Positions 26,482-35,411 of a stretch of 64,000 bases of DNA are shown one piece after another; the stretch's first letter is position 1; every line of letters begins with the position of its first letter. The notes beneath the pieces were generated by a model. The model did not search any database. It was not told the origin of the DNA and saw only the letters and a list, made by a program, of their open reading frames with translations. Origin of the DNA: Litoribaculum gwangyangense (GTDB lineage: Bacteria > Bacteroidota > Bacteroidia > Flavobacteriales > Flavobacteriaceae); assembly GCF_039543505.1 (NCBI RefSeq), contig NZ_BAABJW010000005.1, positions 62,001 through 126,000 on the forward strand, in the 5' to 3' direction. A program made the position numbers and the translations under genes.

Positions 26482-27915
26482 TTAATCGATTATCAAACCG
26501 CCTTTGTGCGGACTAAAATCATGACTATCTTTTATAAGTTTTAAAGGTGATAAAGGATTGTTCTTTATTTGATAAAATTTACCAGTTGAATTTTCTATAT
26601 CGGCAATAGCCAAGGCTAGTAGAGGTTCATTTACATCACCTAAAATCCCGTAGTTAAGTGGCCTTTCTTGATATTCAAAACCTAAAGAAGGGACTAAACC
26701 AGTTCCGGGAACCGCCTCATCGTTTTTATTAACACCATTAGCAACTAATGGTTGCATGGCATATGTGTGATTAGGGTTAACCCCTTGTCTTGTGAAATCT
26801 GGTGAATCATAAAGTGTTCTGGATGCCTGTGTTTTTCCCGTGGTATTGGTTCCTATTTGAACAACTTCAATATAAGGAGCCAAACCATTTATTAGGCCTT
26901 CACTCGCAGAGGCACTTCTAGAGGTTGTTAACACATATATTTTATTAAGACTTAAACTATTGATGGGATTGCCATTTGGTAACTGAGTTTGAAAAGTATA
27001 ACTAGCATTTTGAGACTGGAAATTTTCATTATAAATAATCTTGGTGAAAACCTGACCTGGAAATTGCCCTGTAATCATGCTGGCCAAATAGGTTTCTACA
27101 TCCACACGTCCTCCTGGGTTGTATCTTAAGTCTAATACCATATGCTGAACATTGTTAGATTTAAAATTACCAAACACGGTATTTAATTCGTTTTCTGAGC
27201 CAGCAGTAAAACCATTATAAATGATATAGCCCACATTCTCACCACCAACATTGAAAATGTTAGACAAATAAACAGGGTTTTCAGTATAAATGGCTTTAGT
27301 TAAATTAATGTTTTCGCCAGTGGGTTCAATGGTGTCATCAGTATTTTCAGGTGTCCCTTTATCATCAAAAACACCTAAATTTAAAGTGTAGGAATCTTGG
27401 TTTAATAATTGAGAAAGGTTGTTTTCGTTAAGAGTATTTCCGTCTATAGCATAAAAAATATCTCCACGTTCAACACCATTTAAATCCGCGCTTGTGTTGG
27501 GAAGTACTAATCTTACAACTCCTATTAATTGTGTGGTGCTGTTAGGTGCCAAAAAGAGACTGAACTCCATACCATTTACTGCTGATGTTCCTTGAAATTG
27601 TAGCTCTAGCGCGATATAATCATCAACAATCCAACTAAATCTGTCAACGGTTTGCCTTTCATATATTAAACTTTCAAATAAATCTTCAGGAGATGGGAAA
27701 GAGTTGAGGTAATTGGCGTATTCTTCATTTGAGTTAAATCTGTCATCTTCAAGATCAGTAATTTGGGATTTATACAAATAAAAAACGTTCATGCCTTTCC
27801 AGACAAAATCACTTATTTCACTAGCAGAAACTAGGTTATCATCGTTATCCTCAAAACAACTTAATGTAGAAAAGCCGATGCACAAGACCAAGATGATGGC
27901 TTTAAAATTTTTCAT
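26482..27915 (-). CDS. S41 family peptidase lipoprotein
   Basis: A 477-residue lipoprotein (lipobox STLSC, Cys20, followed by acidic residues that favour surface export). A PDZ-like domain (about 115-205; VNGMEFSLFL, ADLNGVERGDIFYAIDGN) precedes the S41 catalytic domain (about 225-400), with VLDLRYNPGGRV, the serine region TTSRSASASEG (334-338) and Lys361 in TGKTQAS. This is the CtpA/tail-specific protease type. It is divergent from an ECF sigma operon; whether it cuts that anti-sigma factor is unknown. Confidence 0.9.
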   Translation of the reverse strand: MKNFKAIILVLCIGFSTLSCFEDNDDNLVSASEISDFVWKGMNVFYLYKSQITDLEDDRFNSNEEYANYLNSFPSPEDLFESLIYERQTVDRFSWIVDDYIALELQFQGTSAVNGMEFSLFLAPNSTTQLIGVVRLVLPNTSADLNGVERGDIFYAIDGNTLNENNLSQLLNQDSYTLNLGVFDDKGTPENTDDTIEPTGENINLTKAIYTENPVYLSNIFNVGGENVGYIIYNGFTAGSENELNTVFGNFKSNNVQHMVLDLRYNPGGRVDVETYLASMITGQFPGQVFTKIIYNENFQSQNASYTFQTQLPNGNPINSLSLNKIYVLTTSRSASASEGLINGLAPYIEVVQIGTNTTGKTQASRTLYDSPDFTRQGVNPNHTYAMQPLVANGVNKNDEAVPGTGLVPSLGFEYQERPLNYGILGDVNEPLLALAIADIENSTGKFYQIKNNPLSPLKLIKDSHDFSPHKGGLIID

Positions 27916-28074
27916 AGCATATTAAATTTCAAAGTTTAGTCATTAAAACCCTAAATTTACTTACAATATTGTACAATAAAAAATAAAATAACTTTTGATG
28001 TAACAAAAAAGATTGTGTTTCGTCGTAATATCAAACAGCAATAACTAAGTTGTTTTAACTAAACCAAACCAAGA

Positions 28075-28584
28075 ATGACTCAAGCGGAGTTTTTAAATAT
28101 TGTAATGCCTTTTAAAGATAAAGTCTTTCGTTTAGCAAAACGGTTGCTGGTATCAACTGAAGAAGCTGAAGATGCAACACAAGAAGTTCTGTTGAAATTA
28201 TGGAATAACAAAAAGAAGATACAGGACTACAAGAATGTCGAGGCTTTTTCTATGACAATGACCAAGAATTTTTGTTTTGATAAATTAAAATCTAAACAAG
28301 CGCAAAACTTGAAAATTGTACATAGTAATTATGAAGACGGAAACACGTCGTTACAAAAGCAAGTTGAGTTAAATGATAGTGTAAACTGGGTATCAAAAAT
28401 AATAGAAGATTTACCTGAACAACAAAAAATGATTATTCAACTTAGAGATATAGAAGAATATGATTATGATGAGATTGCTAAAATGCTGGATATGAACCAA
28501 ACAGCAGTTCGAGTAAACTTATCGAGAGCCAGAAAAACAATTAGAGAAAAATTAACTAATACTCATAATTATGGTATTAAATAG
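28075..28584 (+). CDS. ECF RNA polymerase sigma factor
   Basis: A 169-residue sigma factor. Region 2 covers about residues 5-70 (MPFKDKVFRLAKRLLVSTEEAEDATQEVLLKLWNN) and region 4 about 110-160 (LPEQQKMIIQLRDIEEYDYDEIAKMLDMNQTAVRVNLSRARKTIREKL). The start ATG fits the family length. Its stop overlaps the next gene by 14 bases, typical of a sigma/anti-sigma pair. It is distinct in sequence from the FecR-linked sigma near 17.8 kb and has no receptor gene beside it. Confidence 0.92.
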   Translation: MTQAEFLNIVMPFKDKVFRLAKRLLVSTEEAEDATQEVLLKLWNNKKKIQDYKNVEAFSMTMTKNFCFDKLKSKQAQNLKIVHSNYEDGNTSLQKQVELNDSVNWVSKIIEDLPEQQKMIIQLRDIEEYDYDEIAKMLDMNQTAVRVNLSRARKTIREKLTNTHNYGIK

Positions 28585-29056
28585 CATAGAAAAATTACTA
28601 GAAAAGTACGAAAACGGGGAAACATCCCTTAAAGAAGAGCAAGTGTTGAAAAACTATTTTTCCAGCGACACGGTTGCGCCACATTTAGAAATGTATAAAC
28701 CCATGTTCGACTATTTTTTGGTAAACCAGCAAGAACAATTTACTAAAGACGTTCCATTAAAAACTAAAAAAGTATTTAACTATAAATGGATTTCAGTAGC
28801 TGCAGTAGCTGTTCTAATGTTAGGGATTTATTTGAAAGAACCTATAGTTAATTCTTATGAAGAATATGCTTATGGTACTTACAGTGAGCCCGAAAAGGCA
28901 CTTGACGAAGTAACAAAATCATTAGCAATGATTTCAGAAAGCTTTAACAAAGGTGCTTCAACCGTTGGATATTTGGAAGAAGTTAATAAAGGAACTTCTA
29001 CACTAGGGTATCTCAACGAAATTGAAAACACAAAAAATATCATTTTTAAAAATTAA
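28571..29056 (+). CDS. Putative membrane anti-sigma factor with tandem tail repeat
   Basis: A 161-residue protein. An N-terminal cytoplasmic part (1-70; IEKLLEKYENGETSLKEEQVLKNYF) precedes one transmembrane helix (about 71-88). The 70-residue tail ends in two tandem 13-residue units, NKGASTVGYLEEV (126-138) and NKGTSTLGYLNEI (139-151). There is no zinc-finger or FecR motif. The overlap with the sigma gene and the topology make it the cognate anti-sigma factor; this is inference, since no family motif is recognised. Confidence 0.7.
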   Translation: MVLNSIEKLLEKYENGETSLKEEQVLKNYFSSDTVAPHLEMYKPMFDYFLVNQQEQFTKDVPLKTKKVFNYKWISVAAVAVLMLGIYLKEPIVNSYEEYAYGTYSEPEKALDEVTKSLAMISESFNKGASTVGYLEEVNKGTSTLGYLNEIENTKNIIFKN

Positions 29057-29103
29057 ACAATCAAAAAACAATGAAGAATTCTAATACATTAAAAACAAGA
29101 ACA

Positions 29104-29670
29104 ATGAAGAATAAATTAGTAGTATTGGTAATGGCCGTTATGTTATTACCTTTAGCAGGAATGGCACAAGATATTTTTGAAAAGTATAGTGATGATGCCA
29201 ACGTTACTTACGTAAACATTAAACCAAAAATGTTTCAAATGATTGCCAAAATAGGTATTGATACCGATGATGCCGAAGCACAAGCTTATATGAACATGGT
29301 TAAAAGTATCACCAGTTTTAAAACGATTGTAACCGATAATAAGGCAATTGCTACAGATATATCGAAGTGGGTAAAATCTAGATCGAGTTCATTAGAAGAA
29401 CTTATGGAGGTTAAGGATGATGGTACCAATGTGAATTTTTACGTAAAGGAGGGTAAAGATTCTGACCATGTGAAAGAACTTTTAATATTCGTAAACGGTA
29501 TTGATAAAGTTATGAAAGAAAGCGTTGAAATCAATGGTCAACAACGTCGCATTGAAACCGTGGTGGTATCCATGACTGGAGATATCGACTTAAATGAAAT
29601 ATCTAAACTTACCTCTAAAATGAATATCCCAGGTGGACAACATTTAGATAAAGATAAAAAGAAAAAGTAA
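29104..29670 (+). CDS. DUF4252 domain protein, secreted
   Basis: Reading from the ATG at 29104 gives 188 residues with a clean signal peptide (MKNKLVVLVMAVMLLPLAGMAQD); an upstream ATG at 29071 is in frame but adds a polar stretch before it. The mature part has the DUF4252 pattern (NVTYVNIKPKMFQMIAKIG, LEELMEVKDDGTNVNFYVKEG, KVMKESVEINGQ). It probably lies in the periplasm or outer membrane. It is the third gene of the sigma operon and is followed 12 bases later by a second DUF4252 lipoprotein gene. The function is unknown. Confidence 0.8.
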   Translation: MKNKLVVLVMAVMLLPLAGMAQDIFEKYSDDANVTYVNIKPKMFQMIAKIGIDTDDAEAQAYMNMVKSITSFKTIVTDNKAIATDISKWVKSRSSSLEELMEVKDDGTNVNFYVKEGKDSDHVKELLIFVNGIDKVMKESVEINGQQRRIETVVVSMTGDIDLNEISKLTSKMNIPGGQHLDKDKKKK

Positions 29671-29682
29671 AAAACATCAATC

Positions 29683-30225
29683 ATGCAACGAGCAGTCAAA
29701 TACATTATTTGCACCTTTTTAGCCACAGTTTTTTTAACAAGCTGTGGCGATGGTGTAAGTTTACAACGTTATTATGTAGACAACCAAGAGTCTAAAAACT
29801 TTATTACACAAGATATACCACTTTCAATGGTCGATATTGATAAATCAACTTTTACTGAAGAGCAATTAGAAGCCTATAATTCTGTAAATAAATTAAATTT
29901 CTTAGGATATAAATCGAATGAAACTGATTTAGAGAGTTATAATTTAGAGGTTGCGAAAGTAAAAACCATTTTAAAAGACAGTAAGTACAACGATTTGATG
30001 GAATTTAGTGATAAAGGAAATAAAATATTTGTTAAATATGTAGGCGATGATGATGAAGCTGATGAGGTAATTGTTTTTGGCAGCTCCGAAGATATGGGCT
30101 TTGGTATTGTTAGAATTTTAGGTAACAATATGAATCCAGAAAAAATGATAACATTGATTGATGCTTTTCAAAAAGCAAATGTTGATGAAAATCAAATACA
30201 AGACATTATGAATTTCTTTAAGTAA
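29683..30225 (+). CDS. DUF4252 family lipoprotein
   Basis: A 180-residue lipoprotein with lipobox FLTSC (Cys21). The mature part follows the DUF4252 outline (SLQRYYVDNQESKNFITQDIPLSMV, YNDLMEFSDKGNKIFVKYVGDDDEADEVIVF) and is a diverged partner of the preceding gene. Acidic residues are abundant. It is the last gene of the sigma/anti-sigma operon, ending at a terminator. The two DUF4252 products may be the operon's effectors or envelope-stress sensors; no biochemical role is visible. Confidence 0.8.
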   Translation: MQRAVKYIICTFLATVFLTSCGDGVSLQRYYVDNQESKNFITQDIPLSMVDIDKSTFTEEQLEAYNSVNKLNFLGYKSNETDLESYNLEVAKVKTILKDSKYNDLMEFSDKGNKIFVKYVGDDDEADEVIVFGSSEDMGFGIVRILGNNMNPEKMITLIDAFQKANVDENQIQDIMNFFK

Positions 30226-30247
30226 TTTATAGTGAATGTTAATATTG

Positions 30248-30275
30248 AAAAAAGCTTCCTTTTTGGAAGCTTTTG
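30248..30275 (+). terminator. Bidirectional terminator after the DUF4252 operon
   Basis: AAAAGCTTCC and GGAAGCTTTT form a 10-bp perfect stem with a T-rich loop. It sits between the convergent DUF4252 and small membrane protein genes. Confidence 0.8.
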
Positions 30276-30473
30276 TTATTTTAATTCATCTTGTTTCTCT
30301 TGATGTTCTTTTGATTTTGAAGACATATAAAACAAGTTAAAAATAATAGCAAAAAACACTAGTGTAAGAATCGTTAAAACAACAAAATTATCCAGAATAC
30401 CAAGGATTCCAAAAACAAAAAGACCCGCACCCATTATGCCCGTAGATATCAAAGATTGTTTATTATTTAGCAT
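30276..30473 (-). CDS. Small two-helix membrane protein
   Basis: A 65-residue protein with two hydrophobic helices (about residues 10-28 and 31-50) and a charged tail (SSKSKEHQEKQDELK). It lies five bases after purB on the same strand and ends at a shared terminator, so it is expressed with purB. No family is recognised and no functional residues are apparent. Confidence 0.6.
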   Translation of the reverse strand: MLNNKQSLISTGIMGAGLFVFGILGILDNFVVLTILTLVFFAIIFNLFYMSSKSKEHQEKQDELK

Positions 30474-30478
30474 GAAGT

Positions 30479-31822
30479 TTAAATTCCTGTATAATTATTA
30501 GGAGTAATACGTTTTAATTCTTCTTTTATTGTATTTGAAATCTCTAAAGTATCAATAAAGTTTGAAATAGAATTTTGATTGATTTTTTCGTTAGTTCTAG
30601 TAAGTCCTTTTAAAGCTTCATATGGGTTTGGATAGCCTTCACGTCTTAAAATAGTTTGAATGGCCTCTGCAACAACGGCCCAATTGTTTTCTAAATCTTC
30701 TGCAAATTTTGGTTCATTCAATAGTAATTTATCAAGACCTTTTAAGGTAGATTTAAACCCAATTAAAGTATGTGCAAACGGTACACCAACGTTTCTTAAA
30801 ACTGTGCTATCTGTTAAATCTCGTTGTAATCTGGAAACGGGTAATTTAGCTGAAAGGAACTCAAAAACAGCGTTAGCTATTCCTAAATTACCTTCGGAAT
30901 TTTCAAAATCTATGGGGTTTACTTTGTGAGGCATTGCCGAGCTTCCAACTTCGCCCGCTTTAATTTTTTGTTTGAAATAGTCCATGGATACATAGGTCCA
31001 AATATCTCGGTCTAAATCAATAATGATGGTATTAATACGTTTTAAAGTATCAAACAAAGCAGCCATATGGTCGTAATGCTCAATTTGTGTTGTTGGAAAA
31101 GAGTGTTGTAGACCCAATTTTTCTTGAACAAATGAACTTCCAAAAGCTTTCCAATCTATACTAGGGTAAGCTACATGATGTGCATTAAAATTACCGGTGG
31201 CACCACCAAATTTAGCTGCACTTGGGATATCGTTTAATAAATTAAACTGCTCTTCCAATCGTACAACAAAGACGTCAATTTCTTTACCCAAGCGTGTTGG
31301 GGAGGCTGGTTGTCCATGGGTTCTTGCCAACATAGAAATACCTGCCCATTCCTTAGATAAAACTTTAAGTTTGTTTAAGAGAATCAAATATTCAGGCACA
31401 TAAATATCATTCATGCCTTCTTTAATACTTAAGGGAATGGCAGTATTATTTATATCCTGTGACGTTAATCCAAAGTGAATAAATTCTTTGTATTGGGATA
31501 ACCCTAATACATCAAATTTTTCTTTTAAAAAATATTCAACAGCTTTTACATCATGGTTGGTGACGCTTTCAATTTTTTTTATAGCCAAAGCGTCTTCTAC
31601 AGAAAAATCCTTGTAAATAGCTCTTAAACCATCAAAAATGCCAGTATCAACAGATTTAAGTTGTGGTAAAGGTATTTCGCAAAGCGCGATGAAATATTCT
31701 ATTTCAACTAAAACTCGGTATTTTATTAAAGCCTCTTCAGAAAAATAGCGTGCTAATTCATTAACTTTATTTCTGTAACGTCCATCAATTGGTGAGATGG
31801 CATTTAATGCAGACAATGACAT
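30479..31822 (-). CDS. purB: Adenylosuccinate lyase
   Basis: A 447-residue enzyme of the fumarase/aspartase superfamily. It opens LNAISPIDGRYRNKV and carries HFGLTSQDINNTA, the RTHGQPASPTRLGKE segment and the signature loop GSSAMPHKVNPIDFEN near residue 290. It catalyses two beta-eliminations: SAICAR to AICAR, and adenylosuccinate to AMP, both releasing fumarate. The length is standard for the E. coli-like branch. It is followed by a small membrane protein gene and preceded by a HEAT-like gene on the same strand. Confidence 0.96.
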   Translation of the reverse strand: MSLSALNAISPIDGRYRNKVNELARYFSEEALIKYRVLVEIEYFIALCEIPLPQLKSVDTGIFDGLRAIYKDFSVEDALAIKKIESVTNHDVKAVEYFLKEKFDVLGLSQYKEFIHFGLTSQDINNTAIPLSIKEGMNDIYVPEYLILLNKLKVLSKEWAGISMLARTHGQPASPTRLGKEIDVFVVRLEEQFNLLNDIPSAAKFGGATGNFNAHHVAYPSIDWKAFGSSFVQEKLGLQHSFPTTQIEHYDHMAALFDTLKRINTIIIDLDRDIWTYVSMDYFKQKIKAGEVGSSAMPHKVNPIDFENSEGNLGIANAVFEFLSAKLPVSRLQRDLTDSTVLRNVGVPFAHTLIGFKSTLKGLDKLLLNEPKFAEDLENNWAVVAEAIQTILRREGYPNPYEALKGLTRTNEKINQNSISNFIDTLEISNTIKEELKRITPNNYTGI

Positions 31823-31846
31823 ATTGGAAATGGTTTTTTAAAGATG

Positions 31847-31854
31847 CAAAGATA
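31847..31854 (-). promoter_or_regulatory. -7 element of purB
   Basis: The minus strand reads TATCTTTG, an exact TAnnTTTG match 25-32 bases upstream of the start codon. No TTG was found at the -33 distance. Confidence 0.5.
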
Positions 31855-31894
31855 GTTTTTTTAGACGGAAGACTAGGTTACGTAGTGTCGATTT

Positions 31895-32470
31895 TTACTT
31901 TTTATTTTTAGCTTTAATCCTTTTTAAAATATGTTTTGCCCTGGCTTTATAACCGGCACTTTGATTGTAAAAATCTTGCTCAATGATTTGAGCTAACTCT
32001 TCATGTATCCAGTAATTACAAGTCCCAAAGAGATAAAGAGTTTCCATGGTATAAACTTTAGCAGCCACCTTTTGGTCACTAATCATCCAATCAAAAGCAG
32101 CTTCAACAATTCTTTGCTGTTGTTGGTGAGTTAATAGTTTTTTTATAGGATTTGGTTTTTTTCCGCAATATGTATTGGCAATTAATTGGCACACTTTTGC
32201 AACGGGACGTACGGCAGAATCGAAATGTATTTTTTTAAGGTTTTTTGTAAATAATTCCAAATGAGGAATAATATGGTAGATGTGTTGGGTGCAAACAAAC
32301 TCAAAAACCCATGCAGCACGACACGATACTTTATCATCAGCCATAAATAGAATATCTAAAAGACTAGGAAACAAACTCCTATCATCTAATACCTTATTTG
32401 CATATTTCAATCTACTTTCTCTGGAGGCATTCACATGGCTTAATTCTTCATAAAATTCTTCAACCGTCAT
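31895..32470 (-). CDS. HEAT-like helical repeat protein
   Basis: A 191-residue soluble protein from the ATG at 32470; a longer frame to 32632 would run through the divergent gene. It is almost entirely helical, with repeated units (FPSLLDILFMADDKVSCRAAWVFEFVC, HIIPHLELFTKNLKKI, VEAAFDWMISDQKVAAKVYTMETLYLFG) resembling HEAT/ARM repeats. It is found next to purB in Flavobacteriaceae and is sometimes mislabelled as adenylosuccinate lyase. No lyase motif is present. The function is unknown; a protein-binding scaffold is likely. Confidence 0.65.
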   Translation of the reverse strand: MTVEEFYEELSHVNASRESRLKYANKVLDDRSLFPSLLDILFMADDKVSCRAAWVFEFVCTQHIYHIIPHLELFTKNLKKIHFDSAVRPVAKVCQLIANTYCGKKPNPIKKLLTHQQQQRIVEAAFDWMISDQKVAAKVYTMETLYLFGTCNYWIHEELAQIIEQDFYNQSAGYKARAKHILKRIKAKNKK

Positions 32471-32510
32471 GATATTTTTGTCTATTTTTAGGCCTCTAAA
32501 ATTATTCAAA

Positions 32511-32984
32511 ATGAAATTAATAAAAAAGATAATATTTTTCTTAGTGGGTTTGTTTGTAATCGCACAGTTTTTTGGACCAGAAAAGAACGAAGGTAGTTTA
32601 ACTTCTGTTGAACCTTTTTTGGTAGAAACCAACCCACCTGAGGATGTTAAATTTATTTTGAAAGAAACCTGTTATGATTGCCACAGTGATGTTACTAGAT
32701 ATCCTTGGTATAATAATATTACGCCTGTAAATTATTGGTTAGCTGAGCACATAAAAGATGGTAAAAAGCATTTTAATGTGTCTAATTGGGAAGGAAGCTC
32801 CATAAAACGTAAAGACCATAAATTTGAAGAACTTATTGAAATGGTTGAGGAAAAAGAAATGCCTTTGGAGTCATACACTTGGACGCATTCTGAAGCTAAT
32901 CTTACCGATGCGCAAATAAAATCTGTGGTAGATTGGGCTAAAAATGTACGTACAATGTATGCACTTGCACCAAAACCAGAGTAA
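32511..32984 (+). CDS. Haem-binding domain protein
   Basis: A 157-residue protein from the ATG at 32511. A membrane anchor or signal (about 4-22) precedes a haem-binding domain (PF14376 type) with CYDCHSD (C54, C57, H58), YPWYNNITPVNYWLAEHIKDGKKHFN and PLESYTWTHSEANLTDAQI. It is probably a periplasmic monohaem c-type protein. It lies 14 bases upstream of a glycosyltransferase gene read from a GTG. The redox partner is unknown. Confidence 0.85.
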   Translation: MKLIKKIIFFLVGLFVIAQFFGPEKNEGSLTSVEPFLVETNPPEDVKFILKETCYDCHSDVTRYPWYNNITPVNYWLAEHIKDGKKHFNVSNWEGSSIKRKDHKFEELIEMVEEKEMPLESYTWTHSEANLTDAQIKSVVDWAKNVRTMYALAPKPE

Positions 32985-32998
32985 ATAGTAGTGAATTA

Positions 32999-34231
32999 GT
33001 GGCAAAGAAACTTCTTATCATTGGTTTTGTATGGCCAGAACCCAAAAGTTCTGCCGCTGGAAGTCGGATGATGCAGTTAATTAATGCCTTTATTAATGCT
33101 GGATATACTATTACTTTTGCTACGACAACTTCCAAAACCAATAATGCTTTTAATCTGGAATCCATTGGGGTTTCAGAAGTCAATATAGATCTGAATAATT
33201 CCAGTTTCGATGATTTTATAAAAGCACTCAACCCAGATATCGTGCTGTTTGACCGTTTCATGACCGAGGAACAATTTGGATGGCGTGTCGCGGAACAATG
33301 CCCAAATGCCATACGAATTTTGGATACCGAAGATTTACATGGTTTAAGAAAGGGGAGGCAGAAAGCGTTTAAGGATAATAAACCGTTTGATAGATCTTAT
33401 TTATTCAACGACACTTCAATAAGGGAAATAGCAAGTATTTACAGGTGTGATTTAAGTTTGATTATTTCAGAAGCTGAAATGGAAATCCTAATAAATCAGT
33501 TTAAAGTGGACAAAAGCTTATTGCTATATCTACCTTTTATGTTGGATGAGATCTCTGAGGAAATCATTAAGAATTTGCCAAAATTTAGCCAAAGACAACA
33601 TTTTATCAGTATCGGAAATTTTCTACATGAACCCAATTTTAATGCGGTTTTATATTTAAAAGAATCAATTTGGCCATTAATTAGAAAGCAATTGCCCAAA
33701 GCAGAATTACATATTTACGGAGCTTACACTTCCCAAAAAGTGAATCAGTTGCACGATGAAAGGACGGGTTTTTTAATTAAAGCATTCACTGAGGATGTTA
33801 ACCTAGTCATGCGACAAGCTAAAATATGTATAGCACCATTACAATTTGGCGCGGGCCTAAAAGGTAAATTGGTAGATGCGATGCAAAACGGAACACCATG
33901 TGTTATGAGCACCATAGCATCCGAAGGAATGTTTGGAAACCTGGAATCCAACGGTTTTGTTGAAGATGATCCAAAGGAATTTGCTAATAAGGCTATCCAA
34001 TTATATCAAGATGATATGCTTTGGAAAGAAAAACAACAAAATGGTTTTGTGATTATCAATAATCGATTTAAAAAGACAGAATTTGAAGCCAAATTTTTAA
34101 AAGTAATAACAGAGACAGCTAAACAACTCCACAAAATACGACTCCATAACTTCACAGGGCAAATGTTGCAATACCATGCTTTTCAAAGTACAAAATACAT
34201 GTCTAAATGGATTGAGGAGAAGAACAAATAA
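32999..34231 (+). CDS. Glycosyltransferase (GT-B fold, family 1/4-like)
   Basis: A 410-residue protein starting from GTG at 32999. The N-terminal Rossmann domain (KLLIIGFVWPEPKSSAAGSRMMQLINAF) and C-terminal donor-binding domain (SIGNFLHEPNFNAVLYLKESIWPLI, HIYGAYTS, FGAGLKGKLVDAMQNGTPCVMSTIASEGM) have the GT4-type order, with the acidic EG pair near residue 305. It transfers a sugar from a nucleotide donor in the cytoplasm. No partner polysaccharide genes are adjacent, so the acceptor is unknown. The downstream gene starts 74 bases after its stop. Confidence 0.85.
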   Translation: MAKKLLIIGFVWPEPKSSAAGSRMMQLINAFINAGYTITFATTTSKTNNAFNLESIGVSEVNIDLNNSSFDDFIKALNPDIVLFDRFMTEEQFGWRVAEQCPNAIRILDTEDLHGLRKGRQKAFKDNKPFDRSYLFNDTSIREIASIYRCDLSLIISEAEMEILINQFKVDKSLLLYLPFMLDEISEEIIKNLPKFSQRQHFISIGNFLHEPNFNAVLYLKESIWPLIRKQLPKAELHIYGAYTSQKVNQLHDERTGFLIKAFTEDVNLVMRQAKICIAPLQFGAGLKGKLVDAMQNGTPCVMSTIASEGMFGNLESNGFVEDDPKEFANKAIQLYQDDMLWKEKQQNGFVIINNRFKKTEFEAKFLKVITETAKQLHKIRLHNFTGQMLQYHAFQSTKYMSKWIEEKNK

Positions 34232-34304
34232 TTCTTTAAAAAAAGTTGCTTTAATTTGGGCAGCAAATTATATTAGAGCCCTAATATTTAACTCAAAAAA
34301 ACCT

Positions 34305-34736
34305 ATGAAAAAACTCTTATTAATGCTATCAGTAGCATTGCTTTCTACATCCTTAAATTTATCTGCCCAAGATTCTGAAACAAGTCAAGAACAAACAGGT
34401 ACCATTTGTTTTATAAGATCTACAGGCTTTGCGGGTTCGGCTTCGGCTTTTAAAACTTTCATAGACGAAGAATTTGTTTGTAAATTGAATAACAAAAAAT
34501 ATTCTTTTCATGAAGTTTCAGTGGGTCTTCATAGTTGTTCTGTTCAATTTGGAGGAAAAAAATCAAAAGAAAAAGCTGAAAAATTTGAAGTGGACGTAAA
34601 ACCTGGTGAAATCACTTATGTTCAACTAGTATTTGAAACGGGCGTTTTAATTAATAATGTGTATTGTGAGGAAGTAACTGAGAATACCGCGAAAAACAAA
34701 ATGGAAGGTCTTAAAGAAGATACTAAATGCCTATAA
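34305..34736 (+). CDS. DUF2846-like secreted protein
   Basis: A 143-residue protein from the ATG at 34305; an earlier in-frame start would overlap the glycosyltransferase gene. A signal peptide (about residues 1-22, ending LSAQ) precedes a small beta domain with GTICFIRSTGFAGSASAFKTFIDEEFVCKLNNKKY and the VGLHSCSVQFGG turn, resembling DUF2846. Four cysteines occur in the mature part, in pairs that could form disulfides. It is convergent with the sirtuin gene, overlapping it by six bases. The role is unknown. Confidence 0.7.
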   Translation: MKKLLLMLSVALLSTSLNLSAQDSETSQEQTGTICFIRSTGFAGSASAFKTFIDEEFVCKLNNKKYSFHEVSVGLHSCSVQFGGKKSKEKAEKFEVDVKPGEITYVQLVFETGVLINNVYCEEVTENTAKNKMEGLKEDTKCL

Positions 34737-35411
34737 ATAACGAAGCATTTCTATAACTTTTTCAACTCCAACCGTAGCTTTTTCGGCAATAACTGTTAGG
34801 TTTTTTTGATTGGATATGTTCGGTTTCGGGTCAATAAAAAAAGTAGGTGTCTTTTGTGGTACGTAATGCATTAAACTCGCTGCAGGATATACTTGCATAG
34901 AGGTACCAATAATCATTAAAATATCAGCGGTTTCACAAATTGAAACCGCTTTTTCAATCATAGGCACCTCCTCACCAAACCATACAATGTGTGGGCGTAA
35001 CTGGTAACCTTTTTTACATACATCGCCAAGAATAATATCCTTTTTCCATTCCACAACATCATGAGCATCAAAGGTGCTTCTAGCCTTAAATAATTCCCCA
35101 TGTAAATGAACAACATGAGAACTGCCAGCACGTTCGTGTAAATCATCAATGTTTTGAGTGATTATAGTTGTTTTAAATTGGCTTTCTAAGTTAGCCAAAT
35201 CATAATGCGCCATATTGGGTTTTACGGTTAAAAGTTGGCGACGACGTTGGTTGTAAAAATCCAAAACCAATTGTGGGTTAGCTCTAAACCCCTCTGGAGA
35301 TGCTACTTGCATCACATCATGGCCCTCCCAAAGGCCATCTTCATCTCTAAAGGTTTTTATGCCACTTTCGGCACTCATGCCGGCGCCTGTAAGTACAACT
35401 AGGTGTTTCAT
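34731..35411 (-). CDS. cobB: NAD-dependent deacylase, sirtuin class III type, zinc site degenerate
   Basis: A 226-residue sirtuin. NAD-binding motifs GAGMSAESGIKTFRD (about 7-21) and TQNIDDLHERAGS, and the catalytic His in HLHGE, are intact. YNQRRRQL keeps the Tyr-x-x-Arg pair that favours succinyl and malonyl lysine in CobB/SIRT5. Where CobB has its zinc cysteines, this protein reads ARST and GDVCKKGYQ, so only one of the four cysteines remains. The zinc-binding module is therefore reduced. It is a single gene, divergent from trmH. Confidence 0.88.
   Translation of the reverse strand: MKHLVVLTGAGMSAESGIKTFRDEDGLWEGHDVMQVASPEGFRANPQLVLDFYNQRRRQLLTVKPNMAHYDLANLESQFKTTIITQNIDDLHERAGSSHVVHLHGELFKARSTFDAHDVVEWKKDIILGDVCKKGYQLRPHIVWFGEEVPMIEKAVSICETADILMIIGTSMQVYPAASLMHYVPQKTPTFFIDPKPNISNQKNLTVIAEKATVGVEKVIEMLRYL

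Noticed and set aside
32938..33312. 124-codon open frame on the minus strand
   Set aside because: It lies inside the glycosyltransferase gene, whose product has clear family motifs.
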